DNA from: CAZJUP01 sp964549275
GTDB taxonomy: Bacteria; Fidelibacterota; Marinisomatia; Marinisomatales; TCS55
DNA: 64,000 bases
Assembly: GCA_964549275.1 (NCBI GenBank)
Contig: CAZJUP010000003.1
Location: forward strand, 1-64,000
Direction of reading: 5' to 3'
Below are positions 53,079 through 61,599 of the stretch, piece after piece. Both the position numbers and the translations under genes were made by a program. The stretch's first letter is position 1, and every line of letters starts with the position of its first letter. A model generated the notes under the pieces. It saw nothing but the letters and a program-made list of their open reading frames with translations. It was not told the DNA's origin and did not search any database.

Positions 53079-54017
53079 TTACTCATCCTTCTGATCGTAC
53101 GCCTTAATAATATCCCGAACCAACTTGTGGCGCACTACATCAGATTCGGTTAAAGTTGCGAAACCTATACCATCGATACCCTTTAGTATTTTCATGACCT
53201 GGAGCAAACCAGATTCTGTTTTTTTGGGTAAGTCAATCTGTGTGATATCTCCTGTAATGATCGCACGAGAATTTACGCCTAGCCTTGTGAGAAACATTTT
53301 CATTTGCATGGAAGTGGCGTTTTGGGCTTCATCTAATATAAGAAAAGCATTATTTAATGTTCTTCCACGCATATAGGCCAAGGGTATCACTTCTATGATA
53401 TTTTTAGCTAAAAGCGGTTTTAACCTTGTGGATGGGATCATATCTCCAAGAGCATCATATAGTGGGGTAAGGTAAGGGTCTACTTTTTCTTTGAGATCAC
53501 CGGGAAGAAAACCTAGGTTTTCTCCTGCCTCTACAGCCGGACGGCATAATACAATTCGGTCAACCTCATGATTATCCAGTGAGGCTATACCAAATGCAAC
53601 TGCCAAATACGTTTTTCCTGTTCCTGCTGGGCCGATAGAAAAAACGATATCGTTCTTACGAACCAGGTTGATATAGACTTCCTGACCATCACTCCTTCCT
53701 GAAATAGCTCCTTTTTTACCATAATGAATGACCGTTTCTATGGACTCTGTTGGGTGCCCATTTTCGGAACGAATAATCCGTATCAAATCTTTTACGTCTC
53801 CACAAGTCAGTGAGCCTTTTCTCCCAAGAGTTTGCTCCATTTCATGAAAAATTTCATGTATGGACTGGACTTCCTCATCTTGGCCATTAATTTTAACCTT
53901 ATTTCCTCTCACCAGGATATCTGCCTCAAACGCATTTTCAATGCATTTTAAATTTGCGTCCGCCACACCTAAAAGAGAAGAAAGATCAATTCCTTTTAAT
54001 TCAAATGTTTTTTCCAT
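53079..54017 (-). CDS. phoH: PhoH-family ATPase
   Basis: 312 residues from ATG at 54017; the upstream frame to 54113 lacks family resemblance. Walker A is GPAGTGKTYLAVAFG, the Walker B region is FLILDEAQNATSMQMKMFLTRLG, and RAIITGD follows. This is the PhoH-like/YbeZ type with an N-terminal KH-like region. Members act in RNA or ribosome metabolism. Divergent from the TatT-like lipoprotein gene. Confidence 0.92.
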   Translation of the reverse strand: MEKTFELKGIDLSSLLGVADANLKCIENAFEADILVRGNKVKINGQDEEVQSIHEIFHEMEQTLGRKGSLTCGDVKDLIRIIRSENGHPTESIETVIHYGKKGAISGRSDGQEVYINLVRKNDIVFSIGPAGTGKTYLAVAFGIASLDNHEVDRIVLCRPAVEAGENLGFLPGDLKEKVDPYLTPLYDALGDMIPSTRLKPLLAKNIIEVIPLAYMRGRTLNNAFLILDEAQNATSMQMKMFLTRLGVNSRAIITGDITQIDLPKKTESGLLQVMKILKGIDGIGFATLTESDVVRHKLVRDIIKAYDQKDE

Positions 54018-54115
54018 GCTAATGATTTTATTTATAACTTTGGACCGGAATTTACTGAAAATCATCACCAAGTTCATCTGGCCGATGAAAATTGTACCAG
54101 CAAAGCAGGGCATAA

Positions 54116-54991
54116 ATGATTCAAAGGTGTAGCAACGTCATTGTCCTGGGCTTTGCTCTGCTATTGATCCTTGCGGGGTGCAAGCCTGGAACAACACCTT
54201 CTCCTAAAAATAATCTGGAAACAAATATCCGGTTTCTTATAGAAAAAGGAGAGGGATATTGGGAAAAACGGGTGGATCCCATTCAAGCAAAAAATGGGCG
54301 GTTATTTTTATCAAAGGCAAATCGTTTAGAGCCGGCAAATCTGATGGTAGCTGCTCTCTACGCAAGAACTTGTTATTTTATAGGGTATTACATTGAAGAG
54401 GTTCCACAGCAACAAGATTCATTATTTTTGGAAGGAGCAAGTGCTGCCTGGAAAATTTTATATGAAAGCAATTCTTTTCAGTCCGTGTATCAAATTTCGA
54501 AAAGTGATTCTGCCACAGCAATTATTGCGGCAATAGAATCAATCCCTGAATCTTTCGTTCCGGTTTTATATTGGTGGACTGCAAACTTTTCCAGATATTT
54601 AGCAACGAAATCGGTAATTGAACGATTAAATCATCGGGATTTAATCGAAACAGCACTCCATAGAATTTTAGCTTTAGAACCGGATTATTTTTATGGTGGA
54701 CCTTATCGAATTTTCGGAGGGATATTCGCTCGTATTCCTGGAGTGGAGTTATCCCATTCTTATACCTATTTTGACCAGGCCATCCAATCAAATCCAAATT
54801 ATTTTGGAACTTATGTTCTCAGAGCTCAATATCTCCATACAAAGGCGGGGAATAAAGAATATTTTATAAAAGATTTAGAACATGTCATTAACACAGACCC
54901 CACCATAATTCCTGAAGTTATGCCAGAAAATTTACTCGAACAGGAAAAAGCTAAACAGCTTCTATCTCAGGCTTCTTTATTATTTGAATAG
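54116..54991 (+). CDS. TatT-like (TRAP transporter T-component) lipoprotein
   Basis: A 291-residue lipoprotein: signal with lipobox LAGC (Cys22), then an all-helical TPR-like body. Motifs such as ARTCYFIGYYIEE, ALEPDYFYGGPYRIFGGIFARIPG and SNPNYFGTYVLRAQYLHTKAG match the TatT family, periplasmic trimers linked with TRAP transporters. No TRAP transporter genes are nearby. Confidence 0.8.
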   Translation: MIQRCSNVIVLGFALLLILAGCKPGTTPSPKNNLETNIRFLIEKGEGYWEKRVDPIQAKNGRLFLSKANRLEPANLMVAALYARTCYFIGYYIEEVPQQQDSLFLEGASAAWKILYESNSFQSVYQISKSDSATAIIAAIESIPESFVPVLYWWTANFSRYLATKSVIERLNHRDLIETALHRILALEPDYFYGGPYRIFGGIFARIPGVELSHSYTYFDQAIQSNPNYFGTYVLRAQYLHTKAGNKEYFIKDLEHVINTDPTIIPEVMPENLLEQEKAKQLLSQASLLFE

Positions 54992-55053
54992 ATAGTTGAG
55001 AAAAAGTTCAGTTTTTACTGGATAATAGACATTCCTTTAATCCAAATTCTTTT

Positions 55054-55638
55054 ATGGTTCTTCTCCCTCTCTTTTGGGCTATCTTAAGCCTTTTTGTTAC
55101 TTTGGTATTCTTCCTGCTTCTTCCTGTTAAGGTGGCCTTTTCCGGAAAGATACATGTAAATGAAGGAATCAAATCCGGAAGAGGATCCATAAACATAGGA
55201 GGAAAAAATTATGGAATTGCCATTCTGCCTTATCCGAGAAAAAAAATATTAATCGGAAATTATAACCGTCCATTTTTTTCATTTTTTCTTTCCGACAATA
55301 CAAAAAAACCCAAAAGCGAAAAAAAGAAAAGCAGGAACAAAAAGAAGAAAAAGCCTTCTTATCTTCACCTATTTGGAGCAATTCTTAAAACACTATATTT
55401 CGACGAGTTTAATCTTTTCGGCAGTATTGGCTTTCCAAACCCCATGCATACCGGTTGGCTAATGGGAGGAATTTCTTTAATAAAATCATGGGTGTCCGGG
55501 AAACAATCATCCCTAATCCTTTCTCCTCGATTTAATAACAGATTTGAAACCCGTCTCACGGGAAATATCTGCATAAAATTTCAGCCAGCAAAGGTCGCTT
55601 GGTATACGACAATATCTTATTATAAATTCAGGAAGTAG
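55054..55638 (+). CDS. DUF2953-like (YtfI-type) membrane protein
   Basis: A 194-residue protein with one N-terminal helix (FWAILSLFVTLVFFLLLPVKV), a beta-rich stretch, and a Lys/Ser-rich linker (KPKSEKKKSRNKKKKK) before a second conserved part (GSIGFPNPMHTGWLMGGI). The layout and its position before a YtfJ-like gene match DUF2953/YtfI. Function is unknown. Confidence 0.6.
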   Translation: MVLLPLFWAILSLFVTLVFFLLLPVKVAFSGKIHVNEGIKSGRGSINIGGKNYGIAILPYPRKKILIGNYNRPFFSFFLSDNTKKPKSEKKKSRNKKKKKPSYLHLFGAILKTLYFDEFNLFGSIGFPNPMHTGWLMGGISLIKSWVSGKQSSLILSPRFNNRFETRLTGNICIKFQPAKVAWYTTISYYKFRK

Positions 55639-55650
55639 AAAGGAAGACTA

Positions 55651-56025
55651 ATGAATATTTCAGAGTTAATAAAAAATACATTGAAAGAAGCTCAGGATCT
55701 CATGGCCACAAAAACAGTTGTTGGGGAACCGATTCAAGCCGGAGATCATACCATAATTCCCGTTTCTAAAGTCATGTTCGGATTTGGTGGTGGTGGAGGA
55801 GAAGGCACTGAAAAAAAAGAAGACCGCAGTGGTCAGGGTGTTGGAGGCGGATGGTCAATTGAACCCGTGGCATTTGTAGTGGTAGGAAAAGACGGAGCAA
55901 AACTCATGACCATCGGTGATAAAGAAGGCCTTACAGGCAAACTCATGGACCTTGCCCCAAAAGTAATGGATACGGTAAAAGATTTTGTCGAAAAGAAAAA
56001 AGAAGAATCCTCTAAAGAAGAATAA
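55651..56025 (+). CDS. GerW/YtfJ-family protein
   Basis: A 124-residue protein with the family pattern KTVVGEPIQAGDHTIIPVSKV, then a Gly-rich run (FGFGGGGGEG), GGGWSIEPVAFVVVGKDGAKL and a charged helical tail. GerW/YtfJ is best known from spore-formers. The preceding DUF2953-like gene makes the same pair as B. subtilis ytfI-ytfJ, 12 bases apart. A role outside sporulation is implied but unknown. Confidence 0.85.
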   Translation: MNISELIKNTLKEAQDLMATKTVVGEPIQAGDHTIIPVSKVMFGFGGGGGEGTEKKEDRSGQGVGGGWSIEPVAFVVVGKDGAKLMTIGDKEGLTGKLMDLAPKVMDTVKDFVEKKKEESSKEE

Positions 56026-56101
56026 TTCTAAATAGGGGGTTGGCTTTTCTTATTTCAACAAGATTTGTCATTCTTATTAATTTAATTGGAAAGAAACATA
56101 C

Positions 56102-56500
56102 ATGAAAAATCCAAAATCCGTCAGGGACATTATGGCCAAACGATTGGTCACTTTTACACCAGATATCAATGTTATGTCTGCCATAGAAACTTTACTGAAG
56201 CATCAGATTTCAGGGGCAACTGTTGTCAATAGTCAAGGTAAAATGGTTGGTATCCTTTCAGAAATAGATGTAATGGAAACACTAATACATTCTTCGTATC
56301 ACGGCGAAGGGAGTGGGTCTGTAAAGGATTTTATGTCAGAAGAAATCACTTCGGTGAATCCGGAAATGGGCATCATTGATTTGGCCAATCTTTTTTTAGA
56401 AAAACGATTCCGACGATTGCCAGTAGTAGAAAATGGTAAATTAATTGGCCAGGTAAGCCGGCGGGATGTTTTGAAAGCTATTCAACTTTTAGCCGATTAA
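56102..56500 (+). CDS. Tandem CBS-domain protein
   Basis: A 132-residue protein that is only a CBS pair. The first CBS has VRDIMAKRLVTFTPD and VVNSQGKMVGILSEID; the second has VKDFMSEEITSVNPE and RRLPVVENGKLIGQVSRRDVL. Such pairs bind adenine nucleotides or metals and regulate partners. No output domain is attached. It converges with the EamA gene. Confidence 0.92.
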   Translation: MKNPKSVRDIMAKRLVTFTPDINVMSAIETLLKHQISGATVVNSQGKMVGILSEIDVMETLIHSSYHGEGSGSVKDFMSEEITSVNPEMGIIDLANLFLEKRFRRLPVVENGKLIGQVSRRDVLKAIQLLAD

Positions 56501-56511
56501 ATAATCAAAAA

Positions 56512-57396
56512 TCAAAGACTGTTAGCCCGCTTTTTGATTTGATATACCTGGGATAAAACCATTCCAGTTAGCATAAGACCGCATCCCGCCAATGCCCGGG
56601 TAGAAAGGATTTCATTCAAAAGCCACCACCCTCCTCCGGCAGCAACAACCGATTCCATACTCAAAATTAAAGCTGCATGAAATGGCGGAACAGTTTTCTG
56701 TGCATAGACTTGAATTGTATATGCCACTCCGACTGAAAAAATTCCTGCATATAGTATCATGGGCCAAGCCTGCATTATGGCCTTCCCATCCATCGATTCA
56801 CACAACAATCCAACCATCATACTCAAAGTAGATACGATTAAGAACTGAACAGCAGCGAGAAAAATGGCGTTCATTCTTGGAGCTAATTTGGCAATAATCT
56901 GTACATGAGCCGCCCAGAAAAATGCCCCAATTAATACCATAGCATCCCCCCAGTTAATCGATTGCTCTTTAACGATACTTAGCAGGTATAATCCTAATAC
57001 AGCCAATCCTGCGGCTATCCAATTGTTTAGGGGTATTTTTTGTCCTAAAATCCTTCCGTATAATGGAACAATAACCACATATAATCCTGTAATGAACCCT
57101 GTTTTTCCGGCAGTTGTATATACAATACCAACTTGTTGAAGGGAAGCTCCCATAAATAATATCAACCCGGTCGTAATCAGGGCCAGACTATCTTTTTTAG
57201 TTATTTGAATTTCTTTACGCTGGAAATATAAAACGGGTAATAAAACGAGAACCCCCAGAAAAAACCGAATCCCGTTAAATAAAAACGGACCCATATATTC
57301 CATCCCGGCACGCTGAGCGATAAACGCCATTCCCCAAATTACCGCTGCCATTACCAAAAGGATATCACTACGAACTATTTGGGTTACCTGATTCAA
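56512..57396 (-). CDS. EamA-family (DMT) transporter
   Basis: A 294-residue membrane protein with ten helices in two EamA repeats, TTG start. Typical stretches are VIWGMAFIAQRAGM at the start and AGIFSVGVAYTIQVYAQK later. DMT carriers export or import small metabolites. It is the last gene of the YbaK-to-EamA unit. Confidence 0.87.
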   Translation of the reverse strand: MNQVTQIVRSDILLVMAAVIWGMAFIAQRAGMEYMGPFLFNGIRFFLGVLVLLPVLYFQRKEIQITKKDSLALITTGLILFMGASLQQVGIVYTTAGKTGFITGLYVVIVPLYGRILGQKIPLNNWIAAGLAVLGLYLLSIVKEQSINWGDAMVLIGAFFWAAHVQIIAKLAPRMNAIFLAAVQFLIVSTLSMMVGLLCESMDGKAIMQAWPMILYAGIFSVGVAYTIQVYAQKTVPPFHAALILSMESVVAAGGGWWLLNEILSTRALAGCGLMLTGMVLSQVYQIKKRANSL

Positions 57397-57399
57397 TTT

Positions 57400-57996
57400 T
57401 TAATTCAATTTATGATTGAGAAAACAGTTAATAATTTGACGAATTTCTTTCATTCGATTTTTTATCAAAGTAGAAACCGGCAACGATGTCCAATCATCAC
57501 AATCCATATAATCAGATACAATTTTATAAAACACCATTTGCTTCGGCGAAATCCATTTTGACCCCACGCGAAATATTTCTGATGCTTCCATATCTACTAT
57601 TTCTGTATCCATTCTTTCACCATTAGTTACAGCTGATTGAACCGTGGTTAGTTTCTTTGTTTCAGCGAACAGCCCCAATTGACTGTTGGGTCTATAAACT
57701 TTCTTTGATTCAGCATCAATTATTTTTTCGAGGATATATCCTTTCCCTATTAAAGTGTGTTTAGGATCTCCGCCACAGATTCCAACATTTAGTAAAGAAA
57801 TTTTATCATGGTATTTTTGATTTGAGATAAAAGCATCCAATCTTGGTTCAATATTATTTTTCCCTATACCGCAAATCACTACAGCGAATTGTTTATTTGT
57901 ATAAACATGCTCCGATGAGTCTTTTATCAATTTAAATTCTGAAATTAAATGAATGGCTTCCGCCTTTAAAGCGGTCACAATTAGAACTTTTGTCAT
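57400..57996 (-). CDS. Nucleoside phosphorylase-like protein
   Basis: A 198-residue single-domain protein resembling the MTA/SAH nucleosidase fold (PNP/UDP superfamily). It has VLIVTALKAEA at the start, AVVICGIGKNN, and the key ligand region TEIVDMEASEIFRV, with the KIVSDYMDCD Asp near the end. It is shorter than MTAN (about 230). Substrate is unknown. It follows the cupin gene by 9 bases. Confidence 0.65.
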   Translation of the reverse strand: MTKVLIVTALKAEAIHLISEFKLIKDSSEHVYTNKQFAVVICGIGKNNIEPRLDAFISNQKYHDKISLLNVGICGGDPKHTLIGKGYILEKIIDAESKKVYRPNSQLGLFAETKKLTTVQSAVTNGERMDTEIVDMEASEIFRVGSKWISPKQMVFYKIVSDYMDCDDWTSLPVSTLIKNRMKEIRQIINCFLNHKLN

Positions 57997-58004
57997 CTGG
58001 AAGT

Positions 58005-58280
58005 TTATCCCATTTTGTAATGCTTACGAATGGGATGAAGGACGGTCCAATAGCATTGGAGTCCTTTAGGGAATATAACATAATCGCCAGGTTTTATAGA
58101 GATAGTTTTCCCGTGCTTCATCCCGATTTGCACTTCACCTTCTATTATATAACAAGATTCTTTTTCACCATATTCCCATGGAAATTCAGAAATGTCACAG
58201 GTCCAAATTGGCCAAGAGTGAACACCTTTGTCCTCAAGTTCTTTTTCAGTCAGTTTTATTATCTGAATTTTTTGTTCCAT
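58005..58280 (-). CDS. Cupin-domain protein
   Basis: A 91-residue small cupin similar to DUF861/EutQ-type. The beta-barrel motifs are YGEKESCYIIEGEVQI and GDYVIFPKGLQCYW. The metal-binding His set is incomplete, so it may not be an enzyme. It overlaps the hydrolase gene by 35 bases. Confidence 0.78.
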   Translation of the reverse strand: MEQKIQIIKLTEKELEDKGVHSWPIWTCDISEFPWEYGEKESCYIIEGEVQIGMKHGKTISIKPGDYVIFPKGLQCYWTVLHPIRKHYKMG

Positions 58281-59142
58281 GTTTTACCTCTTTTGTGAGC
58301 GAAGATAAATAATGCCTTAAAGCATGAACCATTTCCGGGCTGTGGGATTTGGCATTGGTTTCCATATCCAAATAAGTTGAATGGTTCATCATGGCGTGCA
58401 TTTTTTTGAGATTATCCGGTTCATGCAAAATGTCTTTTTCTCCCCCCACTATCAGTGTCTGAAACGGGATAGCCTGAAGTTTGTCCCAAACCGTATACCG
58501 AGATAGGGGAATAACACCTTTTTTCAATTTCCAGGGATCGGCTTCATCCAAGGCTTTACAATATTTTTCAAACTGGGCGCGGTCAGCTTTAATGTTTAAT
58601 CGAAAAACTTTTAGATACCATTTTACCAGGGGTTTCAATACGAAATAAAACCCTGGATAAAACGGATAAATAATAGCCTTCCCCCACCAGGGAACCCGAA
58701 ATTCTGCATTGGGGCCAATTAATACCAATGCCCTAGGCTCTACTGGTAATTGGGAAGCACAATCCAGAATCGCTGTAGCGCCCAACGAACTTCCAAAAAG
58801 GATGAATTCTTTTGAACTAAAATCTAATTGTTTAACAAGGGAAACGATATCTCCTCCGATGGCTTCCACATCATACTCTTTTTCTCCGGAAATTTGCGCA
58901 GAAATCTTTTCACGGGTTTCCACATAAATCACGTTAAAGTGTCGAGTCATTTCTTTAAGAACGGTTTGCCATCCTTCCAGACGGGAAATCCATCCCGGTA
59001 TAAAAACCACAGTCGGCTCATGAGACCGAGATGCAGCAGAAAAAAACAATACACGTAAGGATACGCCCTTATTCATGGTTAACCAGTTTTCCCGAACGGT
59101 TGCTCCTTTTGCACAAAATTTTTTCAAAGATTCCTGGTTCAA
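58246..59142 (-). CDS. Alpha/beta-hydrolase
   Basis: A 298-residue protein with an alpha/beta-hydrolase fold: oxyanion region VVFIPGWISRLEGW, nucleophile elbow GSSLGATA and a catalytic His near the end (KSHSPEMVHALRHYL). Substrate is unknown. It overlaps the lipid kinase gene by 4 bases and the cupin gene at its other end. Confidence 0.82.
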   Translation of the reverse strand: MNQESLKKFCAKGATVRENWLTMNKGVSLRVLFFSAASRSHEPTVVFIPGWISRLEGWQTVLKEMTRHFNVIYVETREKISAQISGEKEYDVEAIGGDIVSLVKQLDFSSKEFILFGSSLGATAILDCASQLPVEPRALVLIGPNAEFRVPWWGKAIIYPFYPGFYFVLKPLVKWYLKVFRLNIKADRAQFEKYCKALDEADPWKLKKGVIPLSRYTVWDKLQAIPFQTLIVGGEKDILHEPDNLKKMHAMMNHSTYLDMETNAKSHSPEMVHALRHYLSSLTKEVKHGTKNSDNKTD

Positions 59143-60074
59143 ACTACTACCCTAACTGCCTGTTTTAGAATAGTATAACGGGCTGGTGTGTGTCCAATAA
59201 TTTCCCCATCGGTTTCGATAGATATTTTTTGGTCTGTCTGTACCTCAAACCACTCACATTCCTTGTAATGGGCATATGCTTTATTGAAAATTGTTCCTGT
59301 ATATAAGGTAGGAATTATACCTAATAATTTTAATTTGGATACTCCATCAACTATAGCCACACTCAATTTTCCATCATCCGGCTCTGTACACTGGTTATAT
59401 TTCATCCCTCCACCGAAATGCCCTGTTTTGTATATTGTTACATTACTTAGGGGGCGGTTTTTATCTATATTACCATCAATAATCAGATCTCCAACTAAAG
59501 GTCTATACCGGGCAATAGCTTTTAATCCAGATAAAATGGCTCCTGCATCTGCACTTTTTTGTTTTAAAAGTCGGGTTATTCCTTTGGCCTCATTAAAGTA
59601 TTCCCCACCGAGACTAATAACTCCTATGCTTGAATTATTAACAAAATATCGGGTAACTGGTAACCCGTCAAAACCAATACAATCAACACGACAAAGATCA
59701 ATGGCTTTAGTTCGCGAACTTGTGACCCGCTCAATCCACGGAAGTATATCTGAAAACTTTTTCTCAAAGTCATTGCTGCTTCCGGCACCTAAAAATACCA
59801 GGTCTACATCTCCGTGATACCCCGGATTCAAAGGAGCGATGCACTGTAGAATTTCATTGAAGGTACCATCTCCGCCGAAAGAAACAATTCGTCTGGCTCC
59901 ACTTTTAATCACTGTTTTAGCAAGGGCTGTAGCATGATTTTTAGATGCTGTTATGTGAAGCGTGTAGGAAATATTTTTTTCTTCAAGAGAATGTTGAAAT
60001 TTTTCCCACCTTTTGATTGCGAGGCCTTCTCCCGCCACTGGATTACAAATAATATAAATATCTTCCTGATTCAT
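59139..60074 (-). CDS. Diacylglycerol-kinase-like lipid kinase (YegS/DagK family)
   Basis: A 311-residue protein. The ATP-binding motif is VSFGGDGTFNEILQC, preceded by IICNPVAGEG. A second domain follows with GGGMKYNQCTEPDDGKLSVAIVDG. It would phosphorylate diacylglycerol or a similar lipid. It is in a unit with the hydrolase and pcm. Confidence 0.9.
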   Translation of the reverse strand: MNQEDIYIICNPVAGEGLAIKRWEKFQHSLEEKNISYTLHITASKNHATALAKTVIKSGARRIVSFGGDGTFNEILQCIAPLNPGYHGDVDLVFLGAGSSNDFEKKFSDILPWIERVTSSRTKAIDLCRVDCIGFDGLPVTRYFVNNSSIGVISLGGEYFNEAKGITRLLKQKSADAGAILSGLKAIARYRPLVGDLIIDGNIDKNRPLSNVTIYKTGHFGGGMKYNQCTEPDDGKLSVAIVDGVSKLKLLGIIPTLYTGTIFNKAYAHYKECEWFEVQTDQKISIETDGEIIGHTPARYTILKQAVRVVV

Positions 60075-60114
60075 TAAATGTAATCTACAATGAATTCCTT
60101 AAAAATTTACATGG

Positions 60115-60867
60115 CTAGTCCGGGTGAATCATGGGGACAAATCGAACGGGTATTACAGATTTTTTAAAGATTTCTCCATTTTCTTTTTTAACGACTATAA
60201 CCAGTTCTTGCCAGACAGATCCAACAGGTAGAATCATTTTCCCATTTGGTTTAAGCTGTTCTATCAAGGCTTCTGGAATTTTCGGGGGAGCTGCGGTAAC
60301 AATAATCCTGTCAAACGGTGCTTGTTCAGGCCATCCATCGTATCCGTCTCCCCATCGAACGATAATATTCTTATACCCTAAATATTTTAGAGTACTATCT
60401 GCCCTATCTGCTAGAGTTTGAAGGATTTCTATCGAATATACGAACTGGACAAGAGGAGAAAGAATTGCAGCCTGGTAACCAGATCCTGTGCCAATTTCCA
60501 ATACTTTATGGATTGGTTTTACATCAAGTGCCTGTGTCATTAGAGCCACGATAAAAGGCTGGGAAATGGTTTGATTTTTTCCAATGGGTAAGACATGGTC
60601 ATTGTATGCATGCTTCTTATAAGGGATTGGGATGAAACAATGACGCGGTGTTTTACGCATTACATTTAACAATTGAACATCGGTTATTCCTCGATTTTCG
60701 ATTTGCTGGGATACCATAGAAGCAGCATCCATTTCCCATTGAGGGTAGGATGAACTGAATTGCTCCTGATGTAATGGGGTATAGGATTGTCCCAAAAGTG
60801 TCAGATTACACAATAATCCTATCATTGGTAAATGTTGGGGACGATTAAATCCCATAGAATTCCCCAA
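60115..60867 (-). CDS. pcm: Protein-L-isoaspartate O-methyltransferase, possibly exported
   Basis: A 250-residue Pcm. The SAM site is VLEIGTGSGYQAAILSPLV, and the DRIIVTAAPPKIPEALIEQL region is diagnostic. It methylates isoaspartyl residues to repair aged proteins. The first 45 residues are extra compared with the cytoplasmic enzyme, and residues 15-28 (MIGLLCNLTLLGQS) look like a signal peptide, suggesting periplasmic repair. Start at 60867 or 60825. Confidence 0.88.
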   Translation of the reverse strand: MGNSMGFNRPQHLPMIGLLCNLTLLGQSYTPLHQEQFSSSYPQWEMDAASMVSQQIENRGITDVQLLNVMRKTPRHCFIPIPYKKHAYNDHVLPIGKNQTISQPFIVALMTQALDVKPIHKVLEIGTGSGYQAAILSPLVQFVYSIEILQTLADRADSTLKYLGYKNIIVRWGDGYDGWPEQAPFDRIIVTAAPPKIPEALIEQLKPNGKMILPVGSVWQELVIVVKKENGEIFKKSVIPVRFVPMIHPD

Positions 60868-60883
60868 TTGAAAAAGTGATAGC

Positions 60884-61357
60884 TTACGCAGCTGAACTGA
60901 AGGAAAACCTCATTTTCTTCGGCTGGACCAAATCATCAAAATCGCTGTATTTCAATTGAATCAATTCCGTGTGTGATCCTGCATTGAAAGCTATTTCTTC
61001 GTCTTCTGCCAAGCTTTCCGTCACATAAACCTCCATTCCATAAAGATTACCGAATGGGGGCATAGCTCCAACTTCACATCCGGGAAATTTATCTTTAAAC
61101 TCTTGTTCGTTGGCCAAGGTAACTTTTTTCGATCCAGATGTCTTCTCCAACCGTTTAAAATCAATTTTTTTTGAAGCTGGCAGTACCGCCATAGCCATTT
61201 TACCGTCTAATTTAACCACTACAGTCTTGGCCAGTTCTTTACCTGAAATATGGGCAGAAGCTGCTATTGTCTGTGCTGTGTAAGCAGGAGAATGGGAAAT
61301 TGAGACATATTTAACCCCTTGTTCGTCAAGGTAATCTTTGATTTTTTGTATAGGCAT
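60884..61357 (-). CDS. YbaK/EbsC-type aminoacyl-tRNA deacylase domain protein
   Basis: A 157-residue editing-domain protein: SHSPAYTAQTIAASAHISGKELAKTVVVK, then MAVLPASKKIDFKRLEK, and GCEVGAMPPFGN. Such stand-alone domains hydrolyse mischarged aminoacyl-tRNA, for example Cys-tRNA-Pro or Ala-tRNA-Pro. It is the first gene of the unit running to EamA. Confidence 0.9.
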   Translation of the reverse strand: MPIQKIKDYLDEQGVKYVSISHSPAYTAQTIAASAHISGKELAKTVVVKLDGKMAMAVLPASKKIDFKRLEKTSGSKKVTLANEQEFKDKFPGCEVGAMPPFGNLYGMEVYVTESLAEDEEIAFNAGSHTELIQLKYSDFDDLVQPKKMRFSFSSAA

Positions 61358-61599
61358 GGAAAACTCCTTTCCTTGAAATTATTGAATTGAAATTCAGCGA
61401 TGTTTCAATCGAAGTTTTCACCAATCCGAGACGAGAAGCCGATTTCAGAAAGCATTTGAATGAATCAGAATTGAACCACCCTGAATCAATGTGATATTAA
61501 TTTAACCGAAAACCTCTAAACCACTCAAGCGATTTAAGAGATATTATACTAGAATAATGCTAAAATAGTAAAGTATCCTAAAGATTGAGATACATAATA

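Noticed and set aside
61358..61599. Possible small RNA between YbaK and aspS genes
   Set aside because: 242 bases of AT-rich sequence with no hairpin/U-tract pair or recognised RNA family features.
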